Part shown: piece after piece, positions 8,674 to 16,636 of the stretch
How the letters are laid out: each line of letters starts with the position of its first letter
How positions within the stretch are numbered: position 1 is the first letter of the stretch
The notes under the pieces: generated by a model
What the model was told of the DNA's origin: nothing
Databases searched by the model: none
The model's input: the letters and a program-made list of their open reading frames with translations, nothing else
Position numbers and translations under genes: made by a program
Origin: Opitutaceae bacterium
Lineage (GTDB): Bacteria; Verrucomicrobiota; Verrucomicrobiia; Opitutales; Opitutaceae
NCBI GenBank assembly: GCA_016711225.1
Contig: JADJTK010000018.1
Span: forward strand, 50,934 to 114,933
DNA length: 64,000 nucleotides
Direction of reading: 5' to 3'

Positions 8674-9327
8674 GGGAAAAGGATCAGGAACGAAGAGCGC
8701 AGCGCAATAGCTGCGGGAAGCCCGCGAGCCCACCCGACAGCACGGCCCCAGCGCTCAGGAGGGCGTCGATGGCCGCGCCTGCGGCTTGGTTAGGTTTGCG
8801 GCTGGAATCCACCGGTCGATGGGGCTGTGGGTCTGCGACCGAAGGAAGGCAAGCGTCACCAACCCGCCCGTGCAAGGGATAAGGAGATCGAATCGCAACG
8901 ATCCAGTGAAGAAGCGAGGGGCTGATCGGCGACGGTTCTAAGATGTGGGAGGGCAGAAGCATCGGTTCCCGCGCGGATCCTACCACGGGGCCGTGGACAA
9001 TTGCCGCCCCACCCCCCTCCGACTGAAACAAATCGCTCGTGAGGGCGATTCAAGGAGCTAGGGGCAACCGGCGAAGCCGCATATCATCGCCGAGATTCCA
9101 CCAACTCACCGGCAGCGGGTGGGACCCAAGCAGCATTACGACCAGCCCATCATAAAAAACACCGGTGCTAGTCCGGCCGCGCTCCGTCAGGGACAGGGCC
9201 CGGATTGGCGAGCTGTCGCTCGTTTCGGTTCTTGAACTCTCTCGCTACTGCTCTCGCCTTTGCGACAAACATCTGGTCCTCGGCCTTTCCTCAGTCCGAT
9301 CGTAAGGCCTGAGCCGCGCCCGGTTCC
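8674..9327. other. Intergenic region upstream of hsdM; no gene seen
   Basis: About 650 bases between the hsdM start and a broken integrase. Open frames here (for example 8684-9031 minus) have no recognisable motif, ribosome-binding site or codon bias and are treated as chance. The hsdM promoter should lie here, but I see no convincing -35/-10 pair. Confidence 0.5.
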
Positions 9328-9670
9328 TCAAGAATGGATTCGTCGCCGCAGCTCACCAAATTCGGGAGGTGCAATGAGTTGGTGAAGGTTATTGAGGCGG
9401 AGCGCGGGCGGCTGGTGAAAAGGAGTGCGCCGCGACAACACGCGCCGAGCACGAATCCCCGTCACTCCTTTCGGAAATCGACGGAGCACTTCGACATAGG
9501 CGACCGGAGCGCCGTCGCACCAGAATTGGTTCACGCGCAGGGAGAGTAATTCTGAAACGCGCAGCCTCGTATGCAGGCCGACCACGACGAGCATCCGGTC
9601 CCGTGAACCGTGGGAGGGCAGCGAGCAGGCGTTGGCGTTCGTAAGAGGTGAGAAATCGTCCGGCAGTCAT
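9328..9670 (-). pseudogene. Frameshifted short tyrosine recombinase (integrase remnant)
   Basis: The frame starts at ATG 9670 with MTAGRFLTSYERQRLLAALPRF, then must shift near 9595-9600 to continue as DRMLVVVGLHTRLRVSELLSLRV and VEVLRRFPKGVTGIRARRV. This order matches the intact short integrase at 23,311-23,916 (RLLLVLGCATGYRITELLSL, then VQVARRNLKGG and SVRSRRV). The catalytic Arg region is present, but the C-terminal HxxR...Y part is missing: the frame ends in unrelated sequence. It marks the left edge of the inner defence cassette. Confidence 0.7.
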
Positions 9671-9937
9671 CTCCCTCAAAATAGCCGGGATGAAAACAGC
9701 AAATTGGCCCCAATAACGCGGAGCGATAATGCGACGTCCCGTAAGCACATCGAATACGCACCATTCCAATTGCTTCTCGCCAGGGAACCACAACTGGTTG
9801 TGGGTGTCCCATTGGCGTACACCTACTAATTGTGGTACGCGTGCCAAGTTAGGGGCGAAATGGCGCGGATTAAGCCAATTCCCGCGAGGAATTGGCTCAT
9901 TGGATTATTGCCGCTCCAGCTCAAGTTCCTTATAAAT

Positions 9938-9991
9938 ATCGAGTTATAAAACTCGATTGGCTGGCATTGCGTTTGCGGTACGGTGCCAGCC
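9938..9991. repeat. Two tandem perfect inverted repeats upstream of the cyclase gene
   Basis: First dyad: ATCGAGTT at 9938-9945 and AACTCGAT at 9950-9957 around a 4-base ATAA loop. Second dyad: GGCTGGCA at 9959-9966 and TGCCAGCC at 9984-9991 around a 17-base spacer. Both lie about 110-165 bases before the cyclase start at 10,103. They could be operators, an RNA regulatory element or recombination sites left by the adjacent broken integrase. Confidence 0.6.
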
Positions 9992-10102
9992 TGCGGTAAA
10001 TCGACGACCAAGGGTTAACTCGAGCTATTGATCGGCATTGGTGTGAGACAATCCCGAATTGGAAGTTCGAACGTCCTTCTCGGCACCTGCTCACACCTCA
10101 AA

Positions 10103-11536
10103 ATGGCTTCCACAATCAACCGAAATGCATCCCTCCGCGGGCTCGTCGAGAGCGTCCGCCGTCAACAAACTATAGAACTACAGGCTCGGCTCATCCCAGA
10201 CAGCATACCAGTCGTCGGCTATCACATTTACGGTGAACTCAAACTGGCGAAGAAGCTATCTGCATCGGAAAACAAGGAGGATGCTGAAAGATGCCTGCGC
10301 GCCATCGCCGCGATGACTGTGTTAGGAGAGCAGTGCATCAAGAGCGAAGGCGGCGAACTGTTCGAGGCACAGGGCGAAATCATCCACTTCTTCCTTCCTG
10401 CGGAGACTCAGAATGACCGCGAAACCTCACGAGTCTTGCGATTCGCCACCGCATTCAGCCATCGCGTGTACGAGGTTGTACGAGGAATTGCGGGCGATGG
10501 ATGGGGTGGCTTCGCGATGGCCGCTGATTTCGGACTGACGATCGTGCTTACGACCACTAGCCAATCAATAATCTCCCTTGGAACCCCAGCAAACCGACCG
10601 GCAAAGCGGTTAGCTGAAGGCGTACCATCAGGGACCATAAGCATATGGGACGGTGCGCGCTGGCGGGAGCACAACGTACTCGATCGAAGTGCGCTCAACG
10701 AGGAGGATCGCGCCACTGGCTTGAACTACGAGTCACTCGCCAATCGAATCGTGAGCGATCTGCAGCGACAGGACTTCAGCGTGAGGTACTTGAACGCCGT
10801 AACCGAAGAGACCCCGTTGCCATCCTCCACCAATCCGCCTGTGGCGGTCTACGCTCACATCGTACGAGCGGACCTCGACGGATTCTCAAAGCGTGTCGAC
10901 TCCGCCTTCACCGCCGATGACGGCGGCGTGTCAATTACAAGGCTGGTGGTTGAGTTCCGGGCGGTGGTTGAGTCTGCCGAGCGCATCCTCAGGTCATTCA
11001 AAGATAACAACCACTGGCAGCTTCCGTGGGCCGGTGACTGTTTGAACGCGATCATCCTCCCAAAGTCCGGCGAAAGGTTCGCAGACTCCCAATCGACGCT
11101 TCCGGCAAATTTCGGCGCCCATTGGCACGACAGCTTCAGGAAATCGGGCATTTCTGCGGGTTGGACAATCGGCGTCGCTGGCGGCGACACAGGCCTTAGC
11201 CAAGCCGATTGCGGGCACGTCCTCGTCGCTTCTATTCCGACCTCTGAGCGTGACTTCCCGATTGCAGTCGGTTGGGGCGTGGAAATGGCACTTCGCGCTC
11301 AGGAAACGAAAGGTTCGCGGGCGGAAGACACCGTAATTCCTGCGGAGGACTACCGCCAACTCGCTGACATCTTGAAAGAGCTCTTCAGCGCAGCTCCGGA
11401 CAAGCGCTTCTATCGCGCGGGAGGGCTAACGCCGTCGAAGGTAAGAGACCTCGCTGTCAAATCCCTTGCGGTCCCGGTCCCGACCACGGTCGGCAGCTCC
11501 ATTCCTTCACCACGGCCATATGGATCCGCTTACTGA
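10103..11536 (+). CDS. Pycsar-like class III nucleotide cyclase with two cyclase-type domains
   Basis: 477 residues from MASTINRNASLRGLV; an in-frame ATG at 10,028 would add 25 residues, and neither start has a clear ribosome-binding site. The first domain (about 35-190) looks degenerate: YHIYGELK stands where the metal-binding Asp is expected, though SIISLGTPANRPAKRL is typical of the cyclase fold. The second domain (about 245-410) keeps ADLDGFS near residue 256 and PWAGDCLNAI near 308, giving two metal-binding Asp residues, then a glycine-rich GWTIGVAGGDTG. Pycsar cyclases make cCMP or cUMP on phage infection to switch on a partner effector. It overlaps the next gene by 17 bases. The C-terminus is a flexible Ser/Pro tail. 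Confidence 0.72.
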   Translation: MASTINRNASLRGLVESVRRQQTIELQARLIPDSIPVVGYHIYGELKLAKKLSASENKEDAERCLRAIAAMTVLGEQCIKSEGGELFEAQGEIIHFFLPAETQNDRETSRVLRFATAFSHRVYEVVRGIAGDGWGGFAMAADFGLTIVLTTTSQSIISLGTPANRPAKRLAEGVPSGTISIWDGARWREHNVLDRSALNEEDRATGLNYESLANRIVSDLQRQDFSVRYLNAVTEETPLPSSTNPPVAVYAHIVRADLDGFSKRVDSAFTADDGGVSITRLVVEFRAVVESAERILRSFKDNNHWQLPWAGDCLNAIILPKSGERFADSQSTLPANFGAHWHDSFRKSGISAGWTIGVAGGDTGLSQADCGHVLVASIPTSERDFPIAVGWGVEMALRAQETKGSRAEDTVIPAEDYRQLADILKELFSAAPDKRFYRAGGLTPSKVRDLAVKSLAVPVPTTVGSSIPSPRPYGSAY

Positions 11537-12032
11537 AATCCTCGCCGAGGATGGCGGCAGGAATTTCCTGCTGAATCTACACAGCAAATTCATTACAGCC
11601 ATCGCCACTCCGAGGAGATCCGGCATCTCCCTCGAAGGACTGATTGAGTTCCATTCACTAACCGGCGCACGATCCGCCCGGTGCAGCATCTACTTTGACA
11701 AAGCCTGGATAAAGTCTGCCCCGCTCGTATTCTGCCATGAAACATGGATCCGAAACCACTGCGACTGGCACTGCGGGCCCCACAAGGGGCAGTTGTGCTG
11801 GGAGCTGCCAATGAGGTGGAAAGAAACGCTGACCGCGAATAGATCACTAAATGGATCTCCCGTAGCTGCGGCAATGGCCGCTGATTGGCTGGCCAGCAGT
11901 GTCACGAGCTTGATCTCCAGACATTTCACCGCGTTCACTTTCAATCTCCGCGAGTGGCCGAAAGAGTGGCCAGCTTGGGGACATGGGGAAGCAGGAATAC
12001 GAGAATACAACGATCAGAAATATATCGGCTAA
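11520..12032 (+). CDS. E2-like (ubiquitin-conjugating-fold) ancillary protein, putative
   Basis: 170 residues from MDPLTEILAEDGG; the start at 11,520 overlaps the cyclase stop. The order LEGLIEFHSL, a strand with CSIYFDKAWIKSAPLVF, then DWHCGPHKGQLCWELPMRW follows the plan of bacterial E2 proteins in short type II CBASS: a His upstream, then G-x-LC with the catalytic Cys (here Cys93), followed by a Trp. Next come ADWLASSVTSLISRH and the tail EWPAWGHGEAGIREY. If correct, it could conjugate or prime the cyclase, as E2 proteins do for CBASS cyclases. The assignment is by motif layout only; no E1 or JAB gene is nearby. Confidence 0.5.
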   Translation: MDPLTEILAEDGGRNFLLNLHSKFITAIATPRRSGISLEGLIEFHSLTGARSARCSIYFDKAWIKSAPLVFCHETWIRNHCDWHCGPHKGQLCWELPMRWKETLTANRSLNGSPVAAAMAADWLASSVTSLISRHFTAFTFNLREWPKEWPAWGHGEAGIREYNDQKYIG

Positions 12033-12035
12033 TAT

Positions 12036-12629
12036 ATGCCTGCCAAGTTCTCCGATCCTAAGAAGCCGAACCTTGCCGGCTCACTCGACTTCGCAAAGGA
12101 AGCGTACGCCAACGCACAAGAAGCAATTCGGTTTATCGATACAAAAAATGCGTTCATTACTGGCCTCTCAACTTTCGCGTCGACCGTGCCAATCTCGTTA
12201 TTGATCTGGATCAACGGCGGTGAACTTCCGGGAGGTCTCCATGCACCAGCGATACTCCTTTGCGGGGGCCCTCATCACCTTCTTATGGTCACAATTCTGT
12301 GTATAACGACACTCATCGGATCACTGGTTATCCTATTTTCTATTCTTAGCCTGGTTGGACGCACGCGCCCGAGCGATCCTCATGCTCCAGTGAGCATCCT
12401 CTTCCCAGTCCAATCTGTGAAGCTGCGCCACGCGCTTAGTTCCCGACTTCGGGAGCTCAAAGCAGGGGTAGATGAGAACTTCCAACTTGAGGAATATTGT
12501 CACCAAATAGAGGTAGTTGGTGCAATCATCGCGAAGAAGATTAAATGGCACCGCCGATCGGCTTGGACGCTTCTAGCACAGATCGTCGCGACTGGAATTT
12601 CGGGGGTGCTGACGCTTGTCTGCATGTGA
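12036..12629 (+). CDS. PycTM-like membrane effector (DUF5706-type)
   Basis: 197 residues starting 3 bases after the E2-like gene. Residues 20-45 hold AYANAQEAIRFIDTKNAF, matching the amphipathic (F/A)DTK-containing helix before the first membrane segment in Pycsar TM effectors. Predicted membrane helices lie at about 41-60, 75-108 (two closely spaced) and 173-197. Such effectors are thought to disrupt the inner membrane when a cyclic pyrimidine nucleotide accumulates, killing or arresting the infected cell. The linker between helices carries a long amphipathic stretch (LRELKAGVDENFQLEEY). As last gene of the cyclase operon this placement supports the Pycsar call. Confidence 0.75.
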   Translation: MPAKFSDPKKPNLAGSLDFAKEAYANAQEAIRFIDTKNAFITGLSTFASTVPISLLIWINGGELPGGLHAPAILLCGGPHHLLMVTILCITTLIGSLVILFSILSLVGRTRPSDPHAPVSILFPVQSVKLRHALSSRLRELKAGVDENFQLEEYCHQIEVVGAIIAKKIKWHRRSAWTLLAQIVATGISGVLTLVCM

Positions 12630-12697
12630 TCACCGTAGGGCCCCCAGGACGGCGAAGGTTCGGCCTGCGCTTTCGGTGTCCAAGCCGTCGGCCCCGC

Positions 12698-13669
12698 TCA
12701 GGCAGTCGGTTTGCGGATCAACTTCAGTCTACGCTTGAGCCAACTCGGGTCAGTCCCTGGGTCCTTCCCCATTTCATCCAGAACATAATCGGTCAAGCGC
12801 TCGCCGCGTAGTCCGGCCAAACGCCCCTCCCGGCACAATGCCTCAGCGCGGATCCCTTCCTGGTGCATCTCCACGTGAGCCATACTTAGCTTCGGGCCTT
12901 GGCGCGCGGCGCCGTGCGCTCGATGCAGTCTGCCAATCATTTTCCAATCCACGTCACGGCGACAATCAAGGCTCCACCGGCCCGGTATCATGATTAGGGT
13001 GCCGTAGGGCGTCGGATTGACGCTGAGCTTCATGCCGAGGGGCTTGTCGCCTTCCATTCCGTACAAGCACCAACGGTAGCACATCGCGTCGAACAGCGCC
13101 AGGAACCGATCCTTCTTGGCCTTCCACTTGAACGTCCAACCGCGTCGAAAATTTCGCTCTTCCGACATTCGCCTACGAATAACGCCACGTTTGTTCTGAT
13201 ACCGCGTGGGTTCGTAGCTCTGTTTGATCCGAGTCCATGCTCTCGCGAGGTCACTGTCCCCTTCGAGAACGGCTTCACGCTCACGAAACTTCTCCGGTTG
13301 CCGAAGCAACTTCTCATACTGACCTGACTCAACTTCGTGCTCGAAAGCCCCAACAGCACGCTGAGCCTCCGCCGTAGGCGGATCCCCAAGAAACCAGATA
13401 AGCAGCCGTAGATCTTCGTCCAGCACCCGGCCACCATCTATCTCGTCGGCCACGTGTCCAGCGAGCCCGTCAATGTCGATTGGCCACATCGAAAGTGGGA
13501 CCAGCAACCAATCGTAGACTCGCCAAATCAGGTTCGAATCGCTCCGGCCGTCGATCTTGCGGCGCAACTTCAAAATGCCTCGAACTCGCATGCTACAGCG
13601 GGAGAAGTGATGGAAGGCACGCTCCCGCAACAGGGCGAGATCGGTTTTAAGCATTCGTTTTCTTGGCAT
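12698..13669 (-). CDS. Unrecognised island protein
   Basis: About 323 residues from MPRKRMLKTDLALLRER, convergent with the Pycsar-like operon. I do not recognise a family. The protein is rich in Arg, Lys and Trp, has no signal peptide or membrane segment, and has a central highly charged stretch (MSEERNFRRGWTFKWKAKKD) followed by a compact domain with LSVNPTPYGTLIMIPGRWSL and DVDWKMIGRLHRAHGAARQG. The last includes His/Arg residues that could bind DNA or phosphate. An ATG at 13,654 (MLKTD) is an alternative start. Its location between Pycsar and Wadjet suggests island cargo. Confidence 0.55.
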   Translation of the reverse strand: MPRKRMLKTDLALLRERAFHHFSRCSMRVRGILKLRRKIDGRSDSNLIWRVYDWLLVPLSMWPIDIDGLAGHVADEIDGGRVLDEDLRLLIWFLGDPPTAEAQRAVGAFEHEVESGQYEKLLRQPEKFREREAVLEGDSDLARAWTRIKQSYEPTRYQNKRGVIRRRMSEERNFRRGWTFKWKAKKDRFLALFDAMCYRWCLYGMEGDKPLGMKLSVNPTPYGTLIMIPGRWSLDCRRDVDWKMIGRLHRAHGAARQGPKLSMAHVEMHQEGIRAEALCREGRLAGLRGERLTDYVLDEMGKDPGTDPSWLKRRLKLIRKPTA

Positions 13670-13755
13670 TTCCAGAGGTACTTTTCGGCAAATCGGGGCA
13701 CGGATTGGCCACAATCTTTGCCCATCACTTAGCGTTGGAAAATGTTAGTGTAATT

Positions 13756-14037
13756 ATGTTTTCAAAAACTGATCACCAATTCATGCCCGGTTTCATAACT
13801 CACTATATTCTCGGATGCGCCGCTGGAGCACTTGTTGGCATCGTATCACATCAGACACAGGACAACAGCGAAGAGCCCGAAGTCAACTGGGGACGTATCC
13901 TGATCCGTACGGCTCTGGGCGGTGCCACCGGTTTGCTCCCAACGCTCATGGAGCCCGCGAGTTCGCCGTGGCATCGCCGACAGGCTCACAGCGCTGTGGT
14001 CAGCGTTGCACTTATGGCAAGCCCGCGGCGAAGGTAA
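13756..14037 (+). CDS. Short DUF457/YdjM-like membrane protein, probably truncated
   Basis: 93 residues from MFSKTDHQFMPGFIT. HYILGCAAGALVGIVSH is a membrane segment, and LGGATGLLPTLMEPASSPWH followed by RRQAHSAV resembles the LP...EPA.SP.HR...HS signature of the DUF457 (LexA-binding, putative metal-dependent hydrolase) family. The frame then ends abruptly in SPRRR, while family members continue for roughly another helix or two, so the 3' part may have been lost by frameshift. Bases 14,038-14,262 contain no convincing gene. Confidence 0.5.
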   Translation: MFSKTDHQFMPGFITHYILGCAAGALVGIVSHQTQDNSEEPEVNWGRILIRTALGGATGLLPTLMEPASSPWHRRQAHSAVVSVALMASPRRR

Positions 14038-14262
14038 TTCCAAGGACACGTCTCACCACACCAATCAAAGCGCAGCTCAGTATCGAGCACGGGAGATCGC
14101 AACAACTTAACGCAGTGAGGTCGTGATACATGACTGCCATGGGAAGATTCGCGACAAGGACAGCTACAGGGCCGATCCGATGCCTCTCCGCGACAAGCGT
14201 CACTAGGGATTTCCGTCAGTATCACTAACCACCGACAACAACCAGACTACGAAAGAACAAGT

Positions 14263-14448
14263 ATGCAACGATACAAGACAGGCGAACAATGTACAAAGAC
14301 AGGTAAGTATTCCTTCGACGGATATTTGGATGGCTCCCTTTACCCTCAGCCTACTACCAATGAGAAAATCATCCCGCTGAGCGTGGGTGAGACGTTCCCG
14401 CCGGTGCGCTCGGCCAACAAGGGCGCTTGGTGGAAATTCATCGGCTAA
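14263..14448 (+). CDS. YjzC-like small protein
   Basis: 61 residues, MQRYKTGEQCTKTGKYSFDG at the start and GETFPPVRSANKGAWWKFI at the end. The layout (KxG..cpxSGxY..., then xGExFPPxxxxxxWW) matches small YjzC-family and related proteins that accompany toxins or cargo genes; the function is unknown. A strong terminator follows 50 bases downstream. Confidence 0.55.
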   Translation: MQRYKTGEQCTKTGKYSFDGYLDGSLYPQPTTNEKIIPLSVGETFPPVRSANKGAWWKFIG

Positions 14449-14497
14449 GTGTCTCCTGCCGCATCAGTGGCATTGCCCCTTGCGAGATTCTCGTGCT

Positions 14498-14529
14498 ACG
14501 CCCGCTCCCCTTAAGGAGGCGGGCGTTTT
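14498..14529 (+). terminator. Intrinsic terminator after the YjzC-like gene
   Basis: The inverted repeat CGCCCGCTCC / GGAGGCGGGCG around a CCTTAA loop is followed by TTTT. It insulates the small cargo genes from the downstream Wadjet operon. The next ~280 bases up to jetA show no gene and should hold its promoter. Confidence 0.75.
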
Positions 14530-14810
14530 GTTCGTCGAATCCGCCGGTAAGCACGCCGCAAAGACATCCGAACACCCCGCCCGCTATTGCTCGTGCTGCG
14601 CCTCGAATTGTTCGATCGCGCCAGCCAGCGCGGTCCACGCTATCTCTACGCACCTCTTTTCACGAAGGTAGTCTCGTCTTCAGCCTGCAAGGGTACTTCA
14701 CTGAGTACTTCGCTGCTGCCCAAGCTCTAGACCAAGCCCAGCACCTCGCCCGCCCGCTGTCGCATTCTTCCGGCCCCTCTACCCTTCTCTTCTGCGTCAC
14801 CTTCTCCTCA

Positions 14811-16034
14811 ATGCTGATCTCGCTCCAGGAAGCGGCGTTTTTTCTCCATTCCAACCACCCGGTGATCGACGAACTGTGGCGCCGACGTGACACCAGTGTT
14901 TCCGAAACGGAGCTGCTCGCGATCATCGGCGCTTCGCAGGTCAAGACCTCGCCTGGCTACGTGCTTTCGCAGCTCAAGGAGATGCGATTCATCGTCGAAG
15001 CCGACGCCCTGACCGGGGAATGGGAACTGGCCCTTCCCTTCGTACGTTGGCTCGAACATCTCCAGATGATGGCCCGGCCGGTTTCATCCGGCGTAGTACA
15101 AGCGCGCTTGGCCAGCCTGACTCACAACTTGGAGTCATTCACCACCGCCACCACGCAGGGCGACTGGGCCGGCGGTCGGGAAAACCTCCGCTTTGCCCGG
15201 GAAACGATCCAGCAGATCAACGACGATCTCGCCCAGACCCGGACCGCGATCGCCACCGCGGTCAGCGAAACCAAAAGCGAACACCGGCGGCAGGGCGCAC
15301 TCGAGCGGTTCCGACGGATCAATCGGCTCTGGCAAGACTTCCTGTTACCGATTCTCGAACTGCTGGACCCAACCGGGCCACTCGAGGTGCTGTGCACTCG
15401 ATGGGAGCGGCAACTCGCCCTGGCCAACGAGAAGGCCTTCCTGCCGGAGCGCCGAATTGCCGAACGTATCGAACGGGATATGCAATACCTGCGGGTATCG
15501 CTACGCCAAAGCTTCCGGGAATGCCGCAACGAGATGGAGCCGCTTCATGCCAGCCTGAGGCGCGACAGTCTTCTGGCCGAAGGTGCCGCCCGTATTCTCC
15601 GGAGCATCGAACGGGATGGGATCGGGGACACGAACCTAGCCAACGCCGTTCGCCTCTCGACCTTCCGCTTCGCCAGCCGAATCTCCGAAGCCGGGATCGA
15701 AGCCAGCCTCGCGCGGTTCCGCGACATCGCCGGGCCACCCCGTTCAATCGGGTTCTCCGTGACCCGGATCCCGCCGGAATCGGGCGACGTCGAGGCCATC
15801 CTTGAGGAGGTTCTCGCGCTGCCAGGCACCGCCTTCCCCATCGAGGACCTCCTGCGCTGGCTCGGGCAGCACCACCAGCGACGCAACTTCCACGCCTTGC
15901 TCCAGGCGTTTTCGCTGCTCGTGGGCGACTCCCGATACGTCGCTCACTTCCTTAATCCGATTTCCGAATATGATCTCGGCTACGGTGTTGTCCGCTGTGG
16001 CCGAGTCAGCCTCGAATTCCGTCACCTGCCATGA
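14811..16034 (+). CDS. jetA: Wadjet defence protein JetA (kleisin-like)
   Basis: 407 residues from MLISLQEAAFFLHSNHP. The N-terminal winged-helix region (LWRRRDTSVSETELLAII, then SPGYVLSQLKEMRFIVEAD) and the following long helices are typical of MksF/JetA, the kleisin that bridges the SMC-like JetC heads. The frame extends upstream to 14,427 without a stop, but homology begins at MLISL. It is the first of four genes with overlapping ends. Wadjet extrudes loops on small circular DNA and cleaves plasmids. The protein is shorter than many JetA homologues, in line with the compact JetC here. Confidence 0.85.
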   Translation: MLISLQEAAFFLHSNHPVIDELWRRRDTSVSETELLAIIGASQVKTSPGYVLSQLKEMRFIVEADALTGEWELALPFVRWLEHLQMMARPVSSGVVQARLASLTHNLESFTTATTQGDWAGGRENLRFARETIQQINDDLAQTRTAIATAVSETKSEHRRQGALERFRRINRLWQDFLLPILELLDPTGPLEVLCTRWERQLALANEKAFLPERRIAERIERDMQYLRVSLRQSFRECRNEMEPLHASLRRDSLLAEGAARILRSIERDGIGDTNLANAVRLSTFRFASRISEAGIEASLARFRDIAGPPRSIGFSVTRIPPESGDVEAILEEVLALPGTAFPIEDLLRWLGQHHQRRNFHALLQAFSLLVGDSRYVAHFLNPISEYDLGYGVVRCGRVSLEFRHLP

Positions 16035-16636
16035 GCCACACCGTTGCGCCTCCGCCCCTCCCCCTCCTTTCCACGATCTTCCGCGGCATCAAAGCCGGCC
16101 GCCATTGGTGCTTCGGCGATCCGGAATACGCCGAACTCAACGGCGAACTCTTCGAGGCCTACCGTACCTTCTTCGCCCAGCTCGATCTCACACTGCACCG
16201 GGATCCGCGCGGCTTCGTGTACGCAATCGACGAGGATTCCGACGCCGAGAAGGGCACGGAGCGCATCACTAAGTACGTCGTACTAACCGCGGTATGGGTC
16301 GATGCACTGGCCGACCAGGGCCGGGACATCGGCACCGCGATCTTCGCCCAACGCCAGCGAGTCGAGGATCTACCTCACTTCACCACCGAGGCACACCGGC
16401 GCCTCCTTAACCAGGTCGGGATTGGCTCGATCGACGATCTCCAAAACACACTCAAAACCCTTGAGCGGTACGGCTTCGTCAACTGGACCATCGACGGCCG
16501 CTTCAGCCCTCAGCCCGCTTTCCATCGCTTTCTCGACGTCTGCCTCGCCGCCAAGGCCGCAACCGACGACGACCAGCACCAGACCGAGTCGAGTCGACCC
16601 TCCGTCGCGACCGCAACCGAGCAGAACCAACCGTGA
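16031..16636 (+). CDS. jetB: Wadjet defence protein JetB
   Basis: 201 residues, overlapping jetA by ATGA. It has an MksE-like helical layout: LSTIFRGIKAGRHWCFGDPE at the start, then FFAQLDLTLHRDPRGFVYAI and two winged-helix-like units with VVLTAVWVDALADQGRDIG and LKTLERYGFVNW. JetB dimers bind the JetA kleisin in the Wadjet condensin. The C-terminal 25 residues are a polar low-complexity tail. The jetC start overlaps by GTGA. Confidence 0.85.
   Translation: MSHTVAPPPLPLLSTIFRGIKAGRHWCFGDPEYAELNGELFEAYRTFFAQLDLTLHRDPRGFVYAIDEDSDAEKGTERITKYVVLTAVWVDALADQGRDIGTAIFAQRQRVEDLPHFTTEAHRRLLNQVGIGSIDDLQNTLKTLERYGFVNWTIDGRFSPQPAFHRFLDVCLAAKAATDDDQHQTESSRPSVATATEQNQP

Noticed and set aside
6808..8793. 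661-residue plus-strand frame opposite hsdM
   Set aside because: It is the antisense of a clear hsdM/hsdS region in a high-GC genome, where long shadow frames are common. The protein shows no domain.
8684..9031. 115-codon minus-strand frame upstream of hsdM
   Set aside because: No ribosome-binding site, motif or coding-like composition; it overlaps the probable hsdM promoter.
10103..11536. CBASS CD-NTase identity for the cyclase
   Set aside because: No GS-x10-DxD nucleotidyltransferase motif is present. The Asp pattern and glycine-rich end fit an adenylate/guanylate-cyclase-type fold, and the partner effector is PycTM-like.
13526..13545. GGTTCGAATC sequence resembling a tRNA T-loop
   Set aside because: Only about 10 bases match and no stems form, so it is not a tRNA fragment or attachment-site repeat of tRNA-Pro.
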